The notes under the pieces: model-generated
The model's input: the letters and a program-made list of their open reading frames with translations, nothing else
What the model was told of the DNA's origin: nothing
Database searches by the model: none
NCBI GenBank assembly: GCA_003216375.1
Contig: QCIZ01000004.1
Location: 1-64,000, forward strand
Direction of reading: 5' to 3'
Origin: Prochlorococcus sp. AG-402-O21
GTDB lineage: Bacteria; Cyanobacteriota; Cyanobacteriia; PCC-6307; Cyanobiaceae
DNA: 64,000 nt
Translations under genes and position numbers: made by a program
Shown here: piece by piece, positions 7,682 to 17,484 of the stretch
Layout of the letters: every line of letters begins with the position of its first letter
Numbering within the stretch: the first letter of the stretch is position 1

Positions 7682-9218
7682 GAGTAATAGCTTCTTGAAG
7701 CAATGGAGTTCCGTTTACCGCACTATCAGCAAAGTTAAAGAGAGGGTTTGAAATGATTCCACCAATAGCAGTTACTAGGACACAAAAAATTAATGCTACT
7801 TTGAGAGATGACATCCCTTTCATTGACCATTCTATGGATGGGTATGCTTTCACAACATCAGAAGCTTCTTTCGGTTCTGTTACGACCATCATTTTTATAA
7901 CTGAGATGTAATAGTAAATAGAAATGACAGAGGTAACCAAGCCAACACTTACTAGTAAGTATTGCTCATCTGCCCATCCAGCAAAAAATAAATAAATCTT
8001 CCCAAAGAAACCCAACATTGGAGGAATACCTCCCAAAGAAAGAAGGCATAAACTTAATCCCAATGTGATTAATGGATCTTTTTGATATAGACCTGCATAA
8101 TCTGAGATTTGATCACTCCCAGTTCTTATTGAGAAGAGTATTACGCATGCAAAAGCACCAAGATTCATAAATAAGTAAGCTGCCATATATAGAACCATTG
8201 CTGCAAAACCATCTTCAGTTCCGCAAACTAATCCAATCATTACAAATCCAGCTTGTCCAATCGAGCTATAGGCCAACATCCTTTTCATGGATTTTTGAGC
8301 TAGCGCTACAACATTTCCCAGGGACATGCTTAGAACAGCTAAAACAGTAAATAATAATTTCCATTGTGTGTCAAAAGCGCTAAAACATCCTACTAGTATC
8401 CTTATTGCAAGTGCAAAACCTGCTGCTTTGGATCCTACAGATAAAAAGGCAACGACTGGAGTAGGAGAACCTTCGTAAACATCTGGAGTCCATTGGTGAA
8501 ATGGAACTGCCGCAATTTTAAAAGCTACTGTAGATAATACGAAAACAAGAGCTAATGCAGATAAAGGTGTTGGAGCACTTATCAAGGATATTCCTATTTC
8601 TTTTAAATTTGTAGATCCACTTATTCCATAAAGTAGAGATGCTCCATACAGAAATACAGCGGCTGCAGCAGAACCAACTAATAAGTATTTTAAAGCCGCT
8701 TCTGAACTTCTTGAATCTCTTTTTAGATAACCAGAAAGTAAGTAGCTGGCAACGGAAAGTGTTTCTAGTGAAACAAAAACACTCACCAAATCAGTTGAAC
8801 CACATAGCAGCATTGCTCCAAGTGTGGCAGCTAATAATATTGCTGCGAATTCACCAATAGGACTTCCATTTTGTTCAGCATATCTCCAACTGATTAGCAG
8901 AGAAATAAGAGTTGATAGAGCTATTACCCCTCTAAAAGCAATAGCAAGATTGTCTGCGACGAATGCACCTAAGAAAGATTCTTGAATTTCGCCATTCCAT
9001 TGCATTATTAGCAAAATCAAAGATGTACCAAGACCTGCATAACAAATTGGAGGAGACCAACGAGCTGAGACCTTTTCACCAGCTAAATCAACCAAAAGAG
9101 TCCCTAACATTGCCATAAGAACGGCAGCCTCTGGTAGCACTGCTTTGGCATTTAAAGAGAGATTTAGAAGCTCTACAGGCTCGTTTATGAATATTTGAAA
9201 AGACAAAAGTTCTCCCAT
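7656..9218 (-). CDS. ndhB: NAD(P)H-quinone oxidoreductase subunit 2 NdhB
   Basis: NdhB is a proton-pumping, antiporter-like membrane subunit of the cyanobacterial NDH-1 complexes for respiration and cyclic electron flow, in the thylakoid membrane. The 520-residue product has about fourteen hydrophobic segments and family segments such as [32 protein letters not shown] and [14 protein letters not shown]. Length agrees with cyanobacterial NdhB. The ATG at 9218 opens the gene; topA diverges from it across about 130 bp. The ABC ATPase gene overlaps its 3' end. Confidence 0.96.
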   Translation of the reverse strand: MGELLSFQIFINEPVELLNLSLNAKAVLPEAAVLMAMLGTLLVDLAGEKVSARWSPPICYAGLGTSLILLIMQWNGEIQESFLGAFVADNLAIAFRGVIALSTLISLLISWRYAEQNGSPIGEFAAILLAATLGAMLLCGSTDLVSVFVSLETLSVASYLLSGYLKRDSRSSEAALKYLLVGSAAAAVFLYGASLLYGISGSTNLKEIGISLISAPTPLSALALVFVLSTVAFKIAAVPFHQWTPDVYEGSPTPVVAFLSVGSKAAGFALAIRILVGCFSAFDTQWKLLFTVLAVLSMSLGNVVALAQKSMKRMLAYSSIGQAGFVMIGLVCGTEDGFAAMVLYMAAYLFMNLGAFACVILFSIRTGSDQISDYAGLYQKDPLITLGLSLCLLSLGGIPPMLGFFGKIYLFFAGWADEQYLLVSVGLVTSVISIYYYISVIKMMVVTEPKEASDVVKAYPSIEWSMKGMSSLKVALIFCVLVTAIGGIISNPLFNFADSAVNGTPLLQEAITLASKSSIG

Positions 9219-9348
9219 TTATGTATTGTTTTTATGCTGTGTCTGATTTTATAACTCTAGCGAAGTTATGAAATATGCCTTTTTTATCATTTTGGGCTAT
9301 GCATTTTACTGTTCAGTACGTTAGATAAGAAGGAGGAAAATTGAGCTG

Positions 9349-12249
9349 ATGCCCACTGACCATACTCTGGTAATTGTTGAAAGTCCTACAAAGGCAAAGA
9401 CTATTAAAGGTTTTTTGCCTAAGGATTTTCATGTTCTTGCGTCAATGGGGCACATAAGAGACTTGCCTAATAATGCATCTGAGATACCTGCAAAGCACAA
9501 AGGAGAGAAGTGGGCCACTATTGGGGTTAATACAACGGCTGATTTTGATCCTTTGTATGTCGTCCCCAAAGACAAAAAGAAAATTGTCAAGGAATTAAAA
9601 CAATCTTTGAAGGGCGCCAGCGAATTATTGCTTGCGACTGATGAAGACAGAGAAGGGGAAAGTATTAGTTGGCATTTAATGAATGTACTTGATCCCAAAA
9701 TCCCTGTTAAGAGGATGGTTTTTCATGAGATAACTAAAGAAGCTATTTCCAAAGCTTTATCAAAAACAAGAGAAATTGATATGGAATTAGTTCACGCCCA
9801 AGAAACAAGGAGGATTTTAGACAGATTAGTTGGTTATACGTTGTCTCCTCTTTTATGGAAAAAAGTTTCTTGGGGCTTATCTGCTGGAAGAGTCCAATCA
9901 GTTGCAGTAAGATTGCTGGTTCTGCGAGAGAGAGCCAGGAGATCTTTTAAAAGTGGGAGTTATTGGGATTTAAAAGCAAAATTAGAAAAAGAAGGTAGTG
10001 AATTTGAGGTGAAAATGACTTCAATTGGCGGAAAAAGAATTGCAAGTGGTAGTGATTTTGATGAATCAACTGGATTATTGAAACCTGGTCGAAATGTTAA
10101 ATTACTCAATGAAGAAGACTCTAAGGAACTTGCTAAAAAATTATGTACTGATAGCTGGGAAGTTATAAATGTCGAAGAAAAACCGTCAATTCGTAAACCA
10201 GTTCCTCCTTTTACAACAAGCACATTACAACAAGAGGCTAATAGAAAACTTCGCTTATCAGCTAGGGAGACGATGAGATGTGCCCAGGGTTTGTATGAAA
10301 GAGGTTTTATTACATATATGAGAACAGATTCTGTTCATTTGTCCGATCAGGCAATTAATGCTTCAAGAAAGTGTGTTGAATCAAAATATGGTGTTGAATA
10401 TTTAAATAATAAGCCGCGCCAATTCTCAAATAAGACGAGAAATGCTCAAGAAGCTCATGAAGCAATACGTCCTTCTGGTGAGAGCTTTAAAACACCCAAA
10501 GAGTCCAACTTGCAAGGAAGGGACCTTTCTTTGTACGAACTGATTTGGAAACGAACAGTTGCCAGTCAAATGGCCGATGCAAGGTTGACAATGCTTGGAG
10601 TTGAATTGCAAGCATCAGATGTGTCTTTCAGGGCAAGTGGTAAAAGAATAGATTTCCCTGGCTTTTTTAGAGCTTATGTTGAAGGCACTGATGATCCGGA
10701 TAGTGCACTTGAAGAACAAGAAGTGCTTTTACCTAAATTATCGGTAGGAGACTGTCCAACAGCTAATAATGTAGAGGCGTTTGGGCATCAAACTCAACCT
10801 CCTGCTAGATATAGCGAAGCTTCATTAGTCAAAACACTTGAGAAAGAAGGTATAGGACGTCCATCAACGTACGCAAGTATAATAGGAACAATCGTTGATC
10901 GAGGTTATTCAGTTCTTAACAATAATTCTTTGACTCCCAGTTTTACAGCATTTGCTGTAACGGCTCTTCTTGAAGAACATTTTCCTGACCTTGTAGATAC
11001 GAGCTTTACAGCCCGTATGGAATCTACACTTGATGAGATATCAACAGGTAAAGTGAATTGGCTCCCATATCTCAAAGGTTTTTATAAAGGTGATACTGGT
11101 CTAGAGAATCAAGTTCAGCAAAGAGAAGGAGATATAGATGGAGGTGAATTCCGAGCTGTTTCTTTGGAGGGTCTGTCCTCCCTTGTTAGGTTAGGGAAGT
11201 TCGGGACATATTTGGAATCAAAACAACTTGGTGAGAATGGTAAGCCCATAACAGCTACTCTCCCACAGGAAATCACTCCTGCAGATTTGGACGAGGATAT
11301 CGCAGAGATGATTTTAAAACAAAAAGCTGAGGGACCTGAATCACTCGGAGTCGACCCTGAGACTGGACAGAATTTATATCTATTAAATGGTAGATATGGC
11401 CATTTTGTTCAAAGAGGCTTAGTAGTTGAATTGAAGGATCTTGGAGCTCCGAAAGGTAAGAAGAAACTAGGGAATCTTCGCTTGTTCAAAAGTAGTCAAT
11501 ATGGTCTCTATTTGAAGCAAGATTCATCAAAGGTTCAGGTTTTGTTGCCAGAGAAAATAACAGAGGAAGATATAGACGTTGAGAAAGCACTTGAATATCT
11601 GGAAGATAAATCATTGAAAAAAGCTCCAAATCCAAAAAGGACTTCATTACCAAAGAATTTAAAACCAGAGAATTTGACCTTTGAAGAGGCTCTTGGATTA
11701 ATTCAATTACCACGTCTACTTGGGGAGCACCCAGATGGAGGTAGGGTTCAATCAAGTTTGGGGAGATTTGGCCCGTATGTTGTTTGGAGTAAAAATGGTG
11801 GCGAAAAAGATTATCGCTCAATTAAAGGTGAAGATGATGTCCTTCAAGTAAGCCTTGAGAGAGCCCTTGAGCTTTTAGCTGTCCCTAAAAGAGGAAGAGG
11901 GGGAAGAACTGCTTTGAAAGAGCTCGGTGTTCCAGAAGGAGAAAAAGAGGCTATCCAGCTATTCAATGGCCCATATGGCTTATATGTTAAGCAGGGGAAA
12001 GTAAATGCCTCTCTTCCAGAAGGGAAAACAGCTGATGATATCTCTATTGAGGAGGCTATTGAATTATTGGCAGTAAAAAAATCAAGTAAAAAAGTAACAT
12101 CTAAGAAAAAAAATTCTACAAAAAAGACAACCAAGAAAGATTTGAATTCGTCATCATCTTCAAAAAAAACCAGCACTCGAAAATCACCTTCTACGACTAA
12201 AACAGGACGTCTAAGAGCTAGTAAAGTTAGGGTAATTAAAACTAAATAA
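9349..12249 (+). CDS. topA: DNA topoisomerase I
   Basis: Type IA topoisomerase relaxing negative supercoils. The 966-residue protein starts with the TOPRIM segment HTLVIVESPTKAKTIKGFL, has the acidic LLATDEDREGESISWHL motif, and carries the active tyrosine at about residue 323 in GFITYMRTDSVHLS. The C-terminal third lacks zinc-finger cysteine clusters and instead has several TopoI-C repeats with the pattern GRYGHFV / SQYGLYL / GRFGPYVVW / GPYGLYVK, followed by a Lys/Ser/Thr-rich tail of about 60 residues. A good AGGAGG lies 12 bp before the ATG. It heads a run of same-strand genes to about 16.4 kb. Confidence 0.97.
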   Translation: MPTDHTLVIVESPTKAKTIKGFLPKDFHVLASMGHIRDLPNNASEIPAKHKGEKWATIGVNTTADFDPLYVVPKDKKKIVKELKQSLKGASELLLATDEDREGESISWHLMNVLDPKIPVKRMVFHEITKEAISKALSKTREIDMELVHAQETRRILDRLVGYTLSPLLWKKVSWGLSAGRVQSVAVRLLVLRERARRSFKSGSYWDLKAKLEKEGSEFEVKMTSIGGKRIASGSDFDESTGLLKPGRNVKLLNEEDSKELAKKLCTDSWEVINVEEKPSIRKPVPPFTTSTLQQEANRKLRLSARETMRCAQGLYERGFITYMRTDSVHLSDQAINASRKCVESKYGVEYLNNKPRQFSNKTRNAQEAHEAIRPSGESFKTPKESNLQGRDLSLYELIWKRTVASQMADARLTMLGVELQASDVSFRASGKRIDFPGFFRAYVEGTDDPDSALEEQEVLLPKLSVGDCPTANNVEAFGHQTQPPARYSEASLVKTLEKEGIGRPSTYASIIGTIVDRGYSVLNNNSLTPSFTAFAVTALLEEHFPDLVDTSFTARMESTLDEISTGKVNWLPYLKGFYKGDTGLENQVQQREGDIDGGEFRAVSLEGLSSLVRLGKFGTYLESKQLGENGKPITATLPQEITPADLDEDIAEMILKQKAEGPESLGVDPETGQNLYLLNGRYGHFVQRGLVVELKDLGAPKGKKKLGNLRLFKSSQYGLYLKQDSSKVQVLLPEKITEEDIDVEKALEYLEDKSLKKAPNPKRTSLPKNLKPENLTFEEALGLIQLPRLLGEHPDGGRVQSSLGRFGPYVVWSKNGGEKDYRSIKGEDDVLQVSLERALELLAVPKRGRGGRTALKELGVPEGEKEAIQLFNGPYGLYVKQGKVNASLPEGKTADDISIEEAIELLAVKKSSKKVTSKKKNSTKKTTKKDLNSSSSSKKTSTRKSPSTTKTGRLRASKVRVIKTK

Positions 12250-12280
12250 AATTTTGAATATTTTAAGATTAGTTGAGAAA

Positions 12281-12742
12281 ATGTTTATTAGATTATTTCT
12301 AATAGTTATTCTTTTTCCACTTCAATCATGTTCAAATACTCTAATTGGTGAAAAGTTGGAAGATAGTTTTGATACCAATGAGAATACAATAATTTCAGAA
12401 AAAATAAATAATAAGCCACAAAAATCAAATAAAATACCAACAATCAAATCAAGAATTAAAGTTGAGAGGAAAGAAAATGGAAAAGATTTCGGGAATACTA
12501 TTCAAGAAAAAACAATAGCTAATAAAGATAGACTTAGTCAAAAATCAAGCAAACTAGTAAAGAAGACAATCTTTAATCCACAGCCATACCGAATTATTAT
12601 AAGATTGTCAGGCGCAAATCCCGCCGCCCCAGCTGAGACTGTTACTGAGGCTTTAAGGAAAGCAGGGGTTCAGTTTGAGGTTGAAAAGATCGAACGTTTC
12701 GATGGCGGTGATTTGTCAAAGGATAGATCTTTGAAAAGATAA
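12281..12742 (+). CDS. Small lipoprotein of unknown function
   Basis: From the ATG at 12281 the 153-residue product begins MFIRLFLIVILFPLQSCSN: a short hydrophobic signal ending in an LQSC lipobox, so Cys16 is probably lipidated. A low-complexity Lys/Asn/Ser-rich linker follows, then a conserved-looking C-terminal domain from about residue 105 (PYRIIIRLSGANPAAPAETV...). A TTG at 12254 would give nine more residues and spoil the signal peptide. It sits 30 bp after topA and 5 bp before the next membrane protein, suggesting one transcript. Function unknown. Confidence 0.7.
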   Translation: MFIRLFLIVILFPLQSCSNTLIGEKLEDSFDTNENTIISEKINNKPQKSNKIPTIKSRIKVERKENGKDFGNTIQEKTIANKDRLSQKSSKLVKKTIFNPQPYRIIIRLSGANPAAPAETVTEALRKAGVQFEVEKIERFDGGDLSKDRSLKR

Positions 12743-12747
12743 AAATT

Positions 12748-13434
12748 TTGACTTTAGATAATAAAAACTTTTTTAAAAGCAGTTCTCTTTATAAAGCTCC
12801 TCTTAGTAAGAGAAAAGCCTTGAAAATTGTTGAGTCCTCTTATTTGGCTGCTGCAACAGCTTTGATTTGGATAGCCCTCTATTATTTACCTATTGGTGGA
12901 GCTGTTTTTCGTCTTGCTTTACCGTTACCCTTGGTTCTTCTTCAAATCAGGAGAGGTGTCAAGACAGGGATTGAGGGAGTGACAATATGTGTAATGCTAT
13001 TAACTGCTTTGATGGGTCCGTTAAGAGGCCCTTTAGTGCTCTTTCCGTATGGATTGCTTTCATTGTGGTTAGGATATAGTTGGCAAAAAGGATGGAATTG
13101 GTGGTTAAGTTGGAGCGTTGGAGTGTCAATCGGGACTATGGGTTTTTTAATTAGAGTTTTGGTCCTATCTATCTTGGTTGGTGAGAATTTGTGGGTGATT
13201 CTTACTCGTGCTGGAGCAGGATTACTTGAAAAAGGAATAGATATTTTTAACCTTTCTTTTACTCCGGATATGAGACAAGTTCAAGTAGTTGCACTCTTTC
13301 TGATAATAACTCAAGAAATCGTTTACGTTCTTTGTTTGCATGCTTTGGCTTATTGGATTTTTCCTAGACTCAAATCTTCCATACCCGAGCCACCTGCTCT
13401 ATTAGAAAATTTAATTTCTCTTGAGTCTAATTGA
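12748..13434 (+). CDS. DUF2232-like integral membrane protein
   Basis: The 228-residue protein has about six hydrophobic spans, including ALIWIALYYLPIGGAVFRL and LVLLQIRRGVKTGIEGV, and resembles the DUF2232 family of cyanobacterial membrane proteins, distantly related to S-components of vitamin transporters. The start is TTG at 12748, 5 bp after the lipoprotein stop; no ATG is available upstream of the first span. It ends 6 bp before the CobT-like gene, so the block topA to cobT is probably an operon. The family name is from pattern likeness and the substrate is unknown. Confidence 0.6.
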   Translation: MTLDNKNFFKSSSLYKAPLSKRKALKIVESSYLAAATALIWIALYYLPIGGAVFRLALPLPLVLLQIRRGVKTGIEGVTICVMLLTALMGPLRGPLVLFPYGLLSLWLGYSWQKGWNWWLSWSVGVSIGTMGFLIRVLVLSILVGENLWVILTRAGAGLLEKGIDIFNLSFTPDMRQVQVVALFLIITQEIVYVLCLHALAYWIFPRLKSSIPEPPALLENLISLESN

Positions 13435-13440
13435 TTAAAA

Positions 13441-14637
13441 ATGAAAGCAGATTACTATGTTTTGTTGCCATCAGGAGTCTTGGCCTTTGGGGATGGCCTG
13501 CGAGAGCAAAATGTTGATGAAAGAGTAAAAAGTTGGCAAGAAAATATTACAAATATGGCTTTCTTTTTAATTCTTGCAGGATCTCGAACTGCAGAGATTA
13601 AAGGCATTTCTGCTGCTGGTTCGACTCCTGTTTCTAGACGTTATACAGCTGTTGCAGATGCTGAGCTTTTATTAAGAGGACCTTCGTTTCCAAAAAGATG
13701 GCCTTTACCTCCTTTACCTGCAGGTGTCTCTCCTGCATTGATTAGTTACGTTGCCTCAAGGTTCTTAAAAATTAAACCAACTGTCATATCGGCAGGACTT
13801 CTACAAAGCCCCCCATTTAATCATGTTTCCCTCGAGTCTCCCGAGATAGGCCCTGCCAGATGCTTGAGCACAGGGAATGCGATGGAAATAACTAGAGTTA
13901 AATTATTACTTGAGGGTGGGTTTAAAATAGGTAAGAAATTAAAAAAATCTCTTTTGGTCACGGAGTGTGTACCAGGAGGAACATCTACAGCTTTTGCAGT
14001 CCTTTCAGGATTAGGAATAAATGTTAATGGTCTTATAAGCGGAAGTTATAGAAATCCACCTACAGAATTAAAAAGAAAATTAGTGAATCAAGGACTCAAA
14101 GCTGCAAATTTAAAGAAGAATCCATCTTCTGTTGAGCTTATGGCTGCAGTTGGGGACCCATTTCAGCCAATTGCAGTTGGTCTTTTGATGGGGGCAATAG
14201 AATCTGGTCAAGATGTTTTATTAGGAGGAGGTTGTCAAATGTTGGCAGTATTGGCTTTGGCATTAAATGAAATTGAACCTGAATCACGATCTGAATTTGC
14301 TGGTAAAATTTTAATAGGAACTACATCATGGTTAGTTGACGAAACACTTTCTTCGGCAAAAAATAGAAATTCTTTTATACATTTAATGGATCATGTAGCC
14401 AGTCATTTCAAAGTCAATCTCCTGGGTCTGGCTAGTGGTTATAGATTTAATGAAAGCAATCAAAAAGTTCTTCGAGATTATGAGATTGGTTACGTTAAAG
14501 AGGGTGTTGGTGCTGGAGCTCTATCGTTACTTGCTCAAATCAAGGGATTGACTCAGAAAGAAATGGTTGAAAGGTGTGATGTAGAGGTTGGTAATCTATT
14601 TAAGTTGAAGAATGAAAAAACTTGTCATGGGATTTAA
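13441..14637 (+). CDS. cobT: CobT-like nucleotide:base phosphoribosyltransferase
   Basis: The 398-residue protein belongs to the cyanobacterial/archaeal CobT-like group, which activates the lower-ligand base of cobamides by transferring phosphoribose from nicotinate mononucleotide. Recognisable parts are LILAGSRTAEIKGISAAGSTP, LVTECVPGGTSTAFAVLSGLG and VLLGGGCQMLAVLALAL. Marine picocyanobacteria are known to make pseudocobalamin with adenine as lower ligand, so adenine rather than dimethylbenzimidazole is the likely base; that is inference from the organism. It starts 6 bp after the membrane protein and ends 5 bp before the Tat lipoprotein start. Confidence 0.8.
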   Translation: MKADYYVLLPSGVLAFGDGLREQNVDERVKSWQENITNMAFFLILAGSRTAEIKGISAAGSTPVSRRYTAVADAELLLRGPSFPKRWPLPPLPAGVSPALISYVASRFLKIKPTVISAGLLQSPPFNHVSLESPEIGPARCLSTGNAMEITRVKLLLEGGFKIGKKLKKSLLVTECVPGGTSTAFAVLSGLGINVNGLISGSYRNPPTELKRKLVNQGLKAANLKKNPSSVELMAAVGDPFQPIAVGLLMGAIESGQDVLLGGGCQMLAVLALALNEIEPESRSEFAGKILIGTTSWLVDETLSSAKNRNSFIHLMDHVASHFKVNLLGLASGYRFNESNQKVLRDYEIGYVKEGVGAGALSLLAQIKGLTQKEMVERCDVEVGNLFKLKNEKTCHGI

Positions 14638-14642
14638 ATAAT

Positions 14643-15644
14643 ATGAATACTGATCAATTTGGCAGGAGAGAATTTATCAAATATGGATTGATCTCCTCTT
14701 TGCTTTTATTATCTGGGTGCTCAACTTCTCATAAAAAATTAGCTTTGAGAGGAGTTCCTCATAGCTTCCCTGATGAATTGATAAACAGTTTATCTTCAGG
14801 TTGGGAATTCTCCCCTATAAAAGATATCGAATTGAAAAAATTTTCTTATAACTCTACTCTTCAACAAAAAACAGATTTATTAGTCTTAAATGATGGTTGG
14901 ATCTCTGGGTTGGCTATTAATTTATTTAGAGAAATTAAAGCAGATGATATTAGAAATAATTTCAGCAAGCAGACTAGTTTTTTTCTCGATGGGTTAGGCG
15001 AGGATTATAAAAAAAGGCTTTTACCTTTAGCGGTTAGTCCTTGGGTGATACTTTTTAGAAACGAAGATTCTCTGGCTCTAGAAAATAAGAATTCTTGGAA
15101 GGTTATTTTTTCTAGTTCACTTAAAAATCAAATAGTTTTTCCTCATAGTCCTTATCTTCTGATTTCCATAGCACAAAAAATAGATTTAGTTAATGATTTA
15201 TCAAAAATCAAGAGCCAAGCAAAGTCTTATGATGATAGAAATGCTTTGAATTGGGTCGTTTCGGGTAGAGCTAATGCAGCAGTTTTACCTTTGTCTAGCT
15301 GTGTTAATGCCCTTGTAGAAGACCCTCGTTTGTCCGTCCTTTTGCCCCAAGAGGGAAGTCCGCTTAATTGGACAGTTCTTGCTTCTCCTTCCATGTCTCC
15401 AGAGCCTTTCCCTACTGATTGGTTTAATTCGTTGTGGGGAGCTACTTCTTTGAGACGTAATATAAGCAAAGGTTATTTGCCACCAACGAGTTTTCCGGAC
15501 TTGAAGAGAAAAAATATAAATGTCTCCAAAAGGTATCAATCTATCTTCCTTCCAGAAGAGAGTGTTTGGAATAAATGTTGGTCATTGCCAATACTCACTG
15601 CTGAGAGAAAAAAAGACTTGGCCTTGAATTGGAATAACGCATAA
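14643..15644 (+). CDS. Tat-exported lipoprotein, solute-binding-protein-like
   Basis: From the ATG at 14643 the 333-residue protein starts with a twin-arginine signal (GRREFIKYG), a hydrophobic stretch and an LLLLSGC lipobox, so it should be Tat-exported and lipid-anchored. The mature part resembles periplasmic solute-binding proteins of the spermidine/putrescine or iron type (for example GVPHSFPDELINSL, LLVLNDGWISGLAI, RLLPLAVSPWVILF). No permease or ATPase gene is adjacent, so it is an orphan. An in-frame ATG at 14622 overlaps cobT and would put seven residues before the signal; the downstream ATG is preferred. Confidence 0.65.
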   Translation: MNTDQFGRREFIKYGLISSLLLLSGCSTSHKKLALRGVPHSFPDELINSLSSGWEFSPIKDIELKKFSYNSTLQQKTDLLVLNDGWISGLAINLFREIKADDIRNNFSKQTSFFLDGLGEDYKKRLLPLAVSPWVILFRNEDSLALENKNSWKVIFSSSLKNQIVFPHSPYLLISIAQKIDLVNDLSKIKSQAKSYDDRNALNWVVSGRANAAVLPLSSCVNALVEDPRLSVLLPQEGSPLNWTVLASPSMSPEPFPTDWFNSLWGATSLRRNISKGYLPPTSFPDLKRKNINVSKRYQSIFLPEESVWNKCWSLPILTAERKKDLALNWNNA

Positions 15645-15727
15645 TCAAACTAAATTTAAATTCAAAAAACTTTTCAAAGACATTTCTATATACCATAACT
15701 AGCATTCTAAAAGTTGTAGGCTCAATA

Positions 15728-16384
15728 ATGTTTACAGGCTTAATTCAGTCTATTGGCACGATTAAGAAAAATAATTTAGGGGTGGTTGTTGATGGGTGCA
15801 AGCCTTTTTCTCCTCTAAAACTTGGAGATAGTGTCTCTGTTGATGGAGTTTGTCTAACAGTTTCTGAATTAATGAAGGATTCTTTTTTTGCAAATATAAG
15901 TGAAGAAACTCTTAAGAGAACAAATCTTGCAGAAAAAGCTCAGAGAAATGGTTATGTAAATCTTGAACCAGCATTACGTCTTTCTGACCGTCTGGGTGGA
16001 CATATTGTTAGTGGACACATAGACGGCTTAGGTGAAGTTATTTCAATTGATAACTTGAAAAATTCTTGGAATTTGAAAGTCTCTTGGGATGATTTGAATT
16101 TTTGTAGGTATATGTGTGATAAGGCGAGTATTAGCTTAAACGGAATAAGTCTTACTATCTCTGAGATATATGTTGGTGGATGTGAATTTTCAGTAGCCGT
16201 AATACCTCACACATGGTCGAATACATGCTTGAAGTTTTTGACAATTGGCGAAAAGGTTAATTTGGAAGTTGACTTGATGGCTAAGTACGCAGAAAAACTT
16301 CTTAAAGTAAAAAATGATGATTCCATTTCCCAACAAAGCTCAGTAATTAATTCTAAATGGCTAAATGAGCAAGGTTGGAATTAA
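15728..16384 (+). CDS. ribE: Riboflavin synthase, alpha chain
   Basis: Riboflavin synthase dismutates two molecules of 6,7-dimethyl-8-ribityllumazine to riboflavin and the pyrimidine precursor. The 218-residue protein has the duplicated lumazine-binding barrel: the first copy starts MFTGLIQSIGTI and contains DSVSVDGVCLTVSEL, the second contains GHIVSGHIDGLGEV and ASISLNGISLTISEI. Both halves and the C-terminal trimerisation helix are present. It is 83 bp after the Tat lipoprotein on the same strand and converges on the abrB gene. Confidence 0.95.
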   Translation: MFTGLIQSIGTIKKNNLGVVVDGCKPFSPLKLGDSVSVDGVCLTVSELMKDSFFANISEETLKRTNLAEKAQRNGYVNLEPALRLSDRLGGHIVSGHIDGLGEVISIDNLKNSWNLKVSWDDLNFCRYMCDKASISLNGISLTISEIYVGGCEFSVAVIPHTWSNTCLKFLTIGEKVNLEVDLMAKYAEKLLKVKNDDSISQQSSVINSKWLNEQGWN

Positions 16385-16426
16385 TAGCTTTATATTTTAT
16401 TTACACAGTATGCTTTGAGAGATTTA

Positions 16427-16783
16427 TTATTTTTTGAGTGGTAATAAACTTATCGCTCCTGATTCTTTTCGTACATCGATACGAAATTCCTGCCCAGGTT
16501 CAAGACCCAATTTTTTAGTATAGGCATGTCCAATAAGAAGATTACCATTGCCATGAACTTTTGTCCGAAATTCTGCTTGCCTTCCTCGTGAAGATCTGTT
16601 GCCTGCTCTTCCAGGACCATTTGAGCGAAGTTTATAACCTTTAGCTTCAACTAGAGCACGGTAAAAACTTTTACGTAAAACTCTCCCGCTTGGCCCTACA
16701 TAACCACATCCTTTAGCTATTTCGTCTTCTGGACGGTTGCTCAAAGATCTTGCTTTGTCTAGGAGTTCTTTTCCAACAAGCAT
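16427..16783 (-). CDS. Cyanobacterial AbrB-type transcription regulator (cyAbrB)
   Basis: The 118-residue basic protein has the cyAbrB layout: N-terminal LVGKELLDKARSLSNRPEDEIAKGCGYVGPSGRV, central Arg/Gly-rich segment, and a C-terminal swapped-hairpin-like DNA-binding part (FRTKVHGNGNLLIGHAYTKKLGLEPGQEFRIDV). cyAbrB proteins act as nucleoid-like regulators of carbon and nitrogen genes in cyanobacteria; two paralogs are usual, and this one cannot be assigned to a subtype with certainty. It lies between ribE (convergent) and ctaE (same strand, 95 bp upstream). Confidence 0.85.
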   Translation of the reverse strand: MLVGKELLDKARSLSNRPEDEIAKGCGYVGPSGRVLRKSFYRALVEAKGYKLRSNGPGRAGNRSSRGRQAEFRTKVHGNGNLLIGHAYTKKLGLEPGQEFRIDVRKESGAISLLPLKK

Positions 16784-16878
16784 TTCAGACAGTTTTAATT
16801 AATATAATTCTGACCAATAAGTGGAATTGTGGCAACAAATTAATTGAAAGTTTCTTGCTTAGTATCAATATTTACCTC

Positions 16879-17484
16879 TCAAAGCAGGTAAAGGATGATG
16901 AATAAGATAACCCAAATCCCATCTACAAAGTGCCAATAGAGCTCTACTGCTTCAAATGGGAACTTGTTTTCATTATTCACTCGCCCATATGGGATACGTG
17001 TTTGCCACCAAATAATCATTATCATTATTGATCCAAGTGTTACATGAAGCCCATGAAAGCCAGTTAATGCATAAAAAGTACTTGCAAAAAGGTTGTCGGT
17101 TAATCCAAAAGGCAAAGTAAAGTACTCAAACATTTGACTGATTAAAAACGCCACTCCCAAGGCACCTGTTATGAGAAGCCATTTTTGGCATTGTTTTGAT
17201 TCATTCTTTTCTAGGAATTTCCCAGCTCGATGAAAAGTAAAGCTACTAACCAGGAGTAAAACTGTATTTAAAGTTGGTAATGGGAGTTCTAATTCGTAAA
17301 TAGCATCAGGACCAATGGGATTTACTGCTTTGAAAGTTAGGTATGCTGCAAAAAAGCCTGCAAAGGTCATCCCGTCTGCGATTAAAAAAGCTATTAAGCC
17401 AAACAAACGAAAATCTTCATGTTCTTCAGTTGAGAGATCTTTCTTGCTTTCTGATGATTGCTCTGCTGGAACTGTCGATGTCAT
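16879..17484 (-). CDS. ctaE: Cytochrome c oxidase subunit III
   Basis: Subunit III of the aa3-type terminal oxidase, a membrane protein that stabilises subunit I. The 201-residue product has about five spans and family segments FRLFGLIAFLIADGMTFAGF, YALTGFHGLHVTLGSIMI and VELYWHFVDGIWVILF, including the conserved Glu and His of the lipid-binding region. Its ATG at 17484 overlaps the ctaD stop in an ATGA junction, which implies translational coupling in a ctaC-ctaD-ctaE operon. Confidence 0.96.
   Translation of the reverse strand: MTSTVPAEQSSESKKDLSTEEHEDFRLFGLIAFLIADGMTFAGFFAAYLTFKAVNPIGPDAIYELELPLPTLNTVLLLVSSFTFHRAGKFLEKNESKQCQKWLLITGALGVAFLISQMFEYFTLPFGLTDNLFASTFYALTGFHGLHVTLGSIMIMIIWWQTRIPYGRVNNENKFPFEAVELYWHFVDGIWVILFIILYLL

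Noticed and set aside
11486..12176. Minus-strand frames opposite the 3' part of topA
   Set aside because: Shadow frames; the topA repeats on the plus strand explain the open reading.
12254..12280. Upstream TTG start for the lipoprotein
   Set aside because: Adds charged residues before the signal peptide; the ATG at 12281 gives a normal lipoprotein signal.
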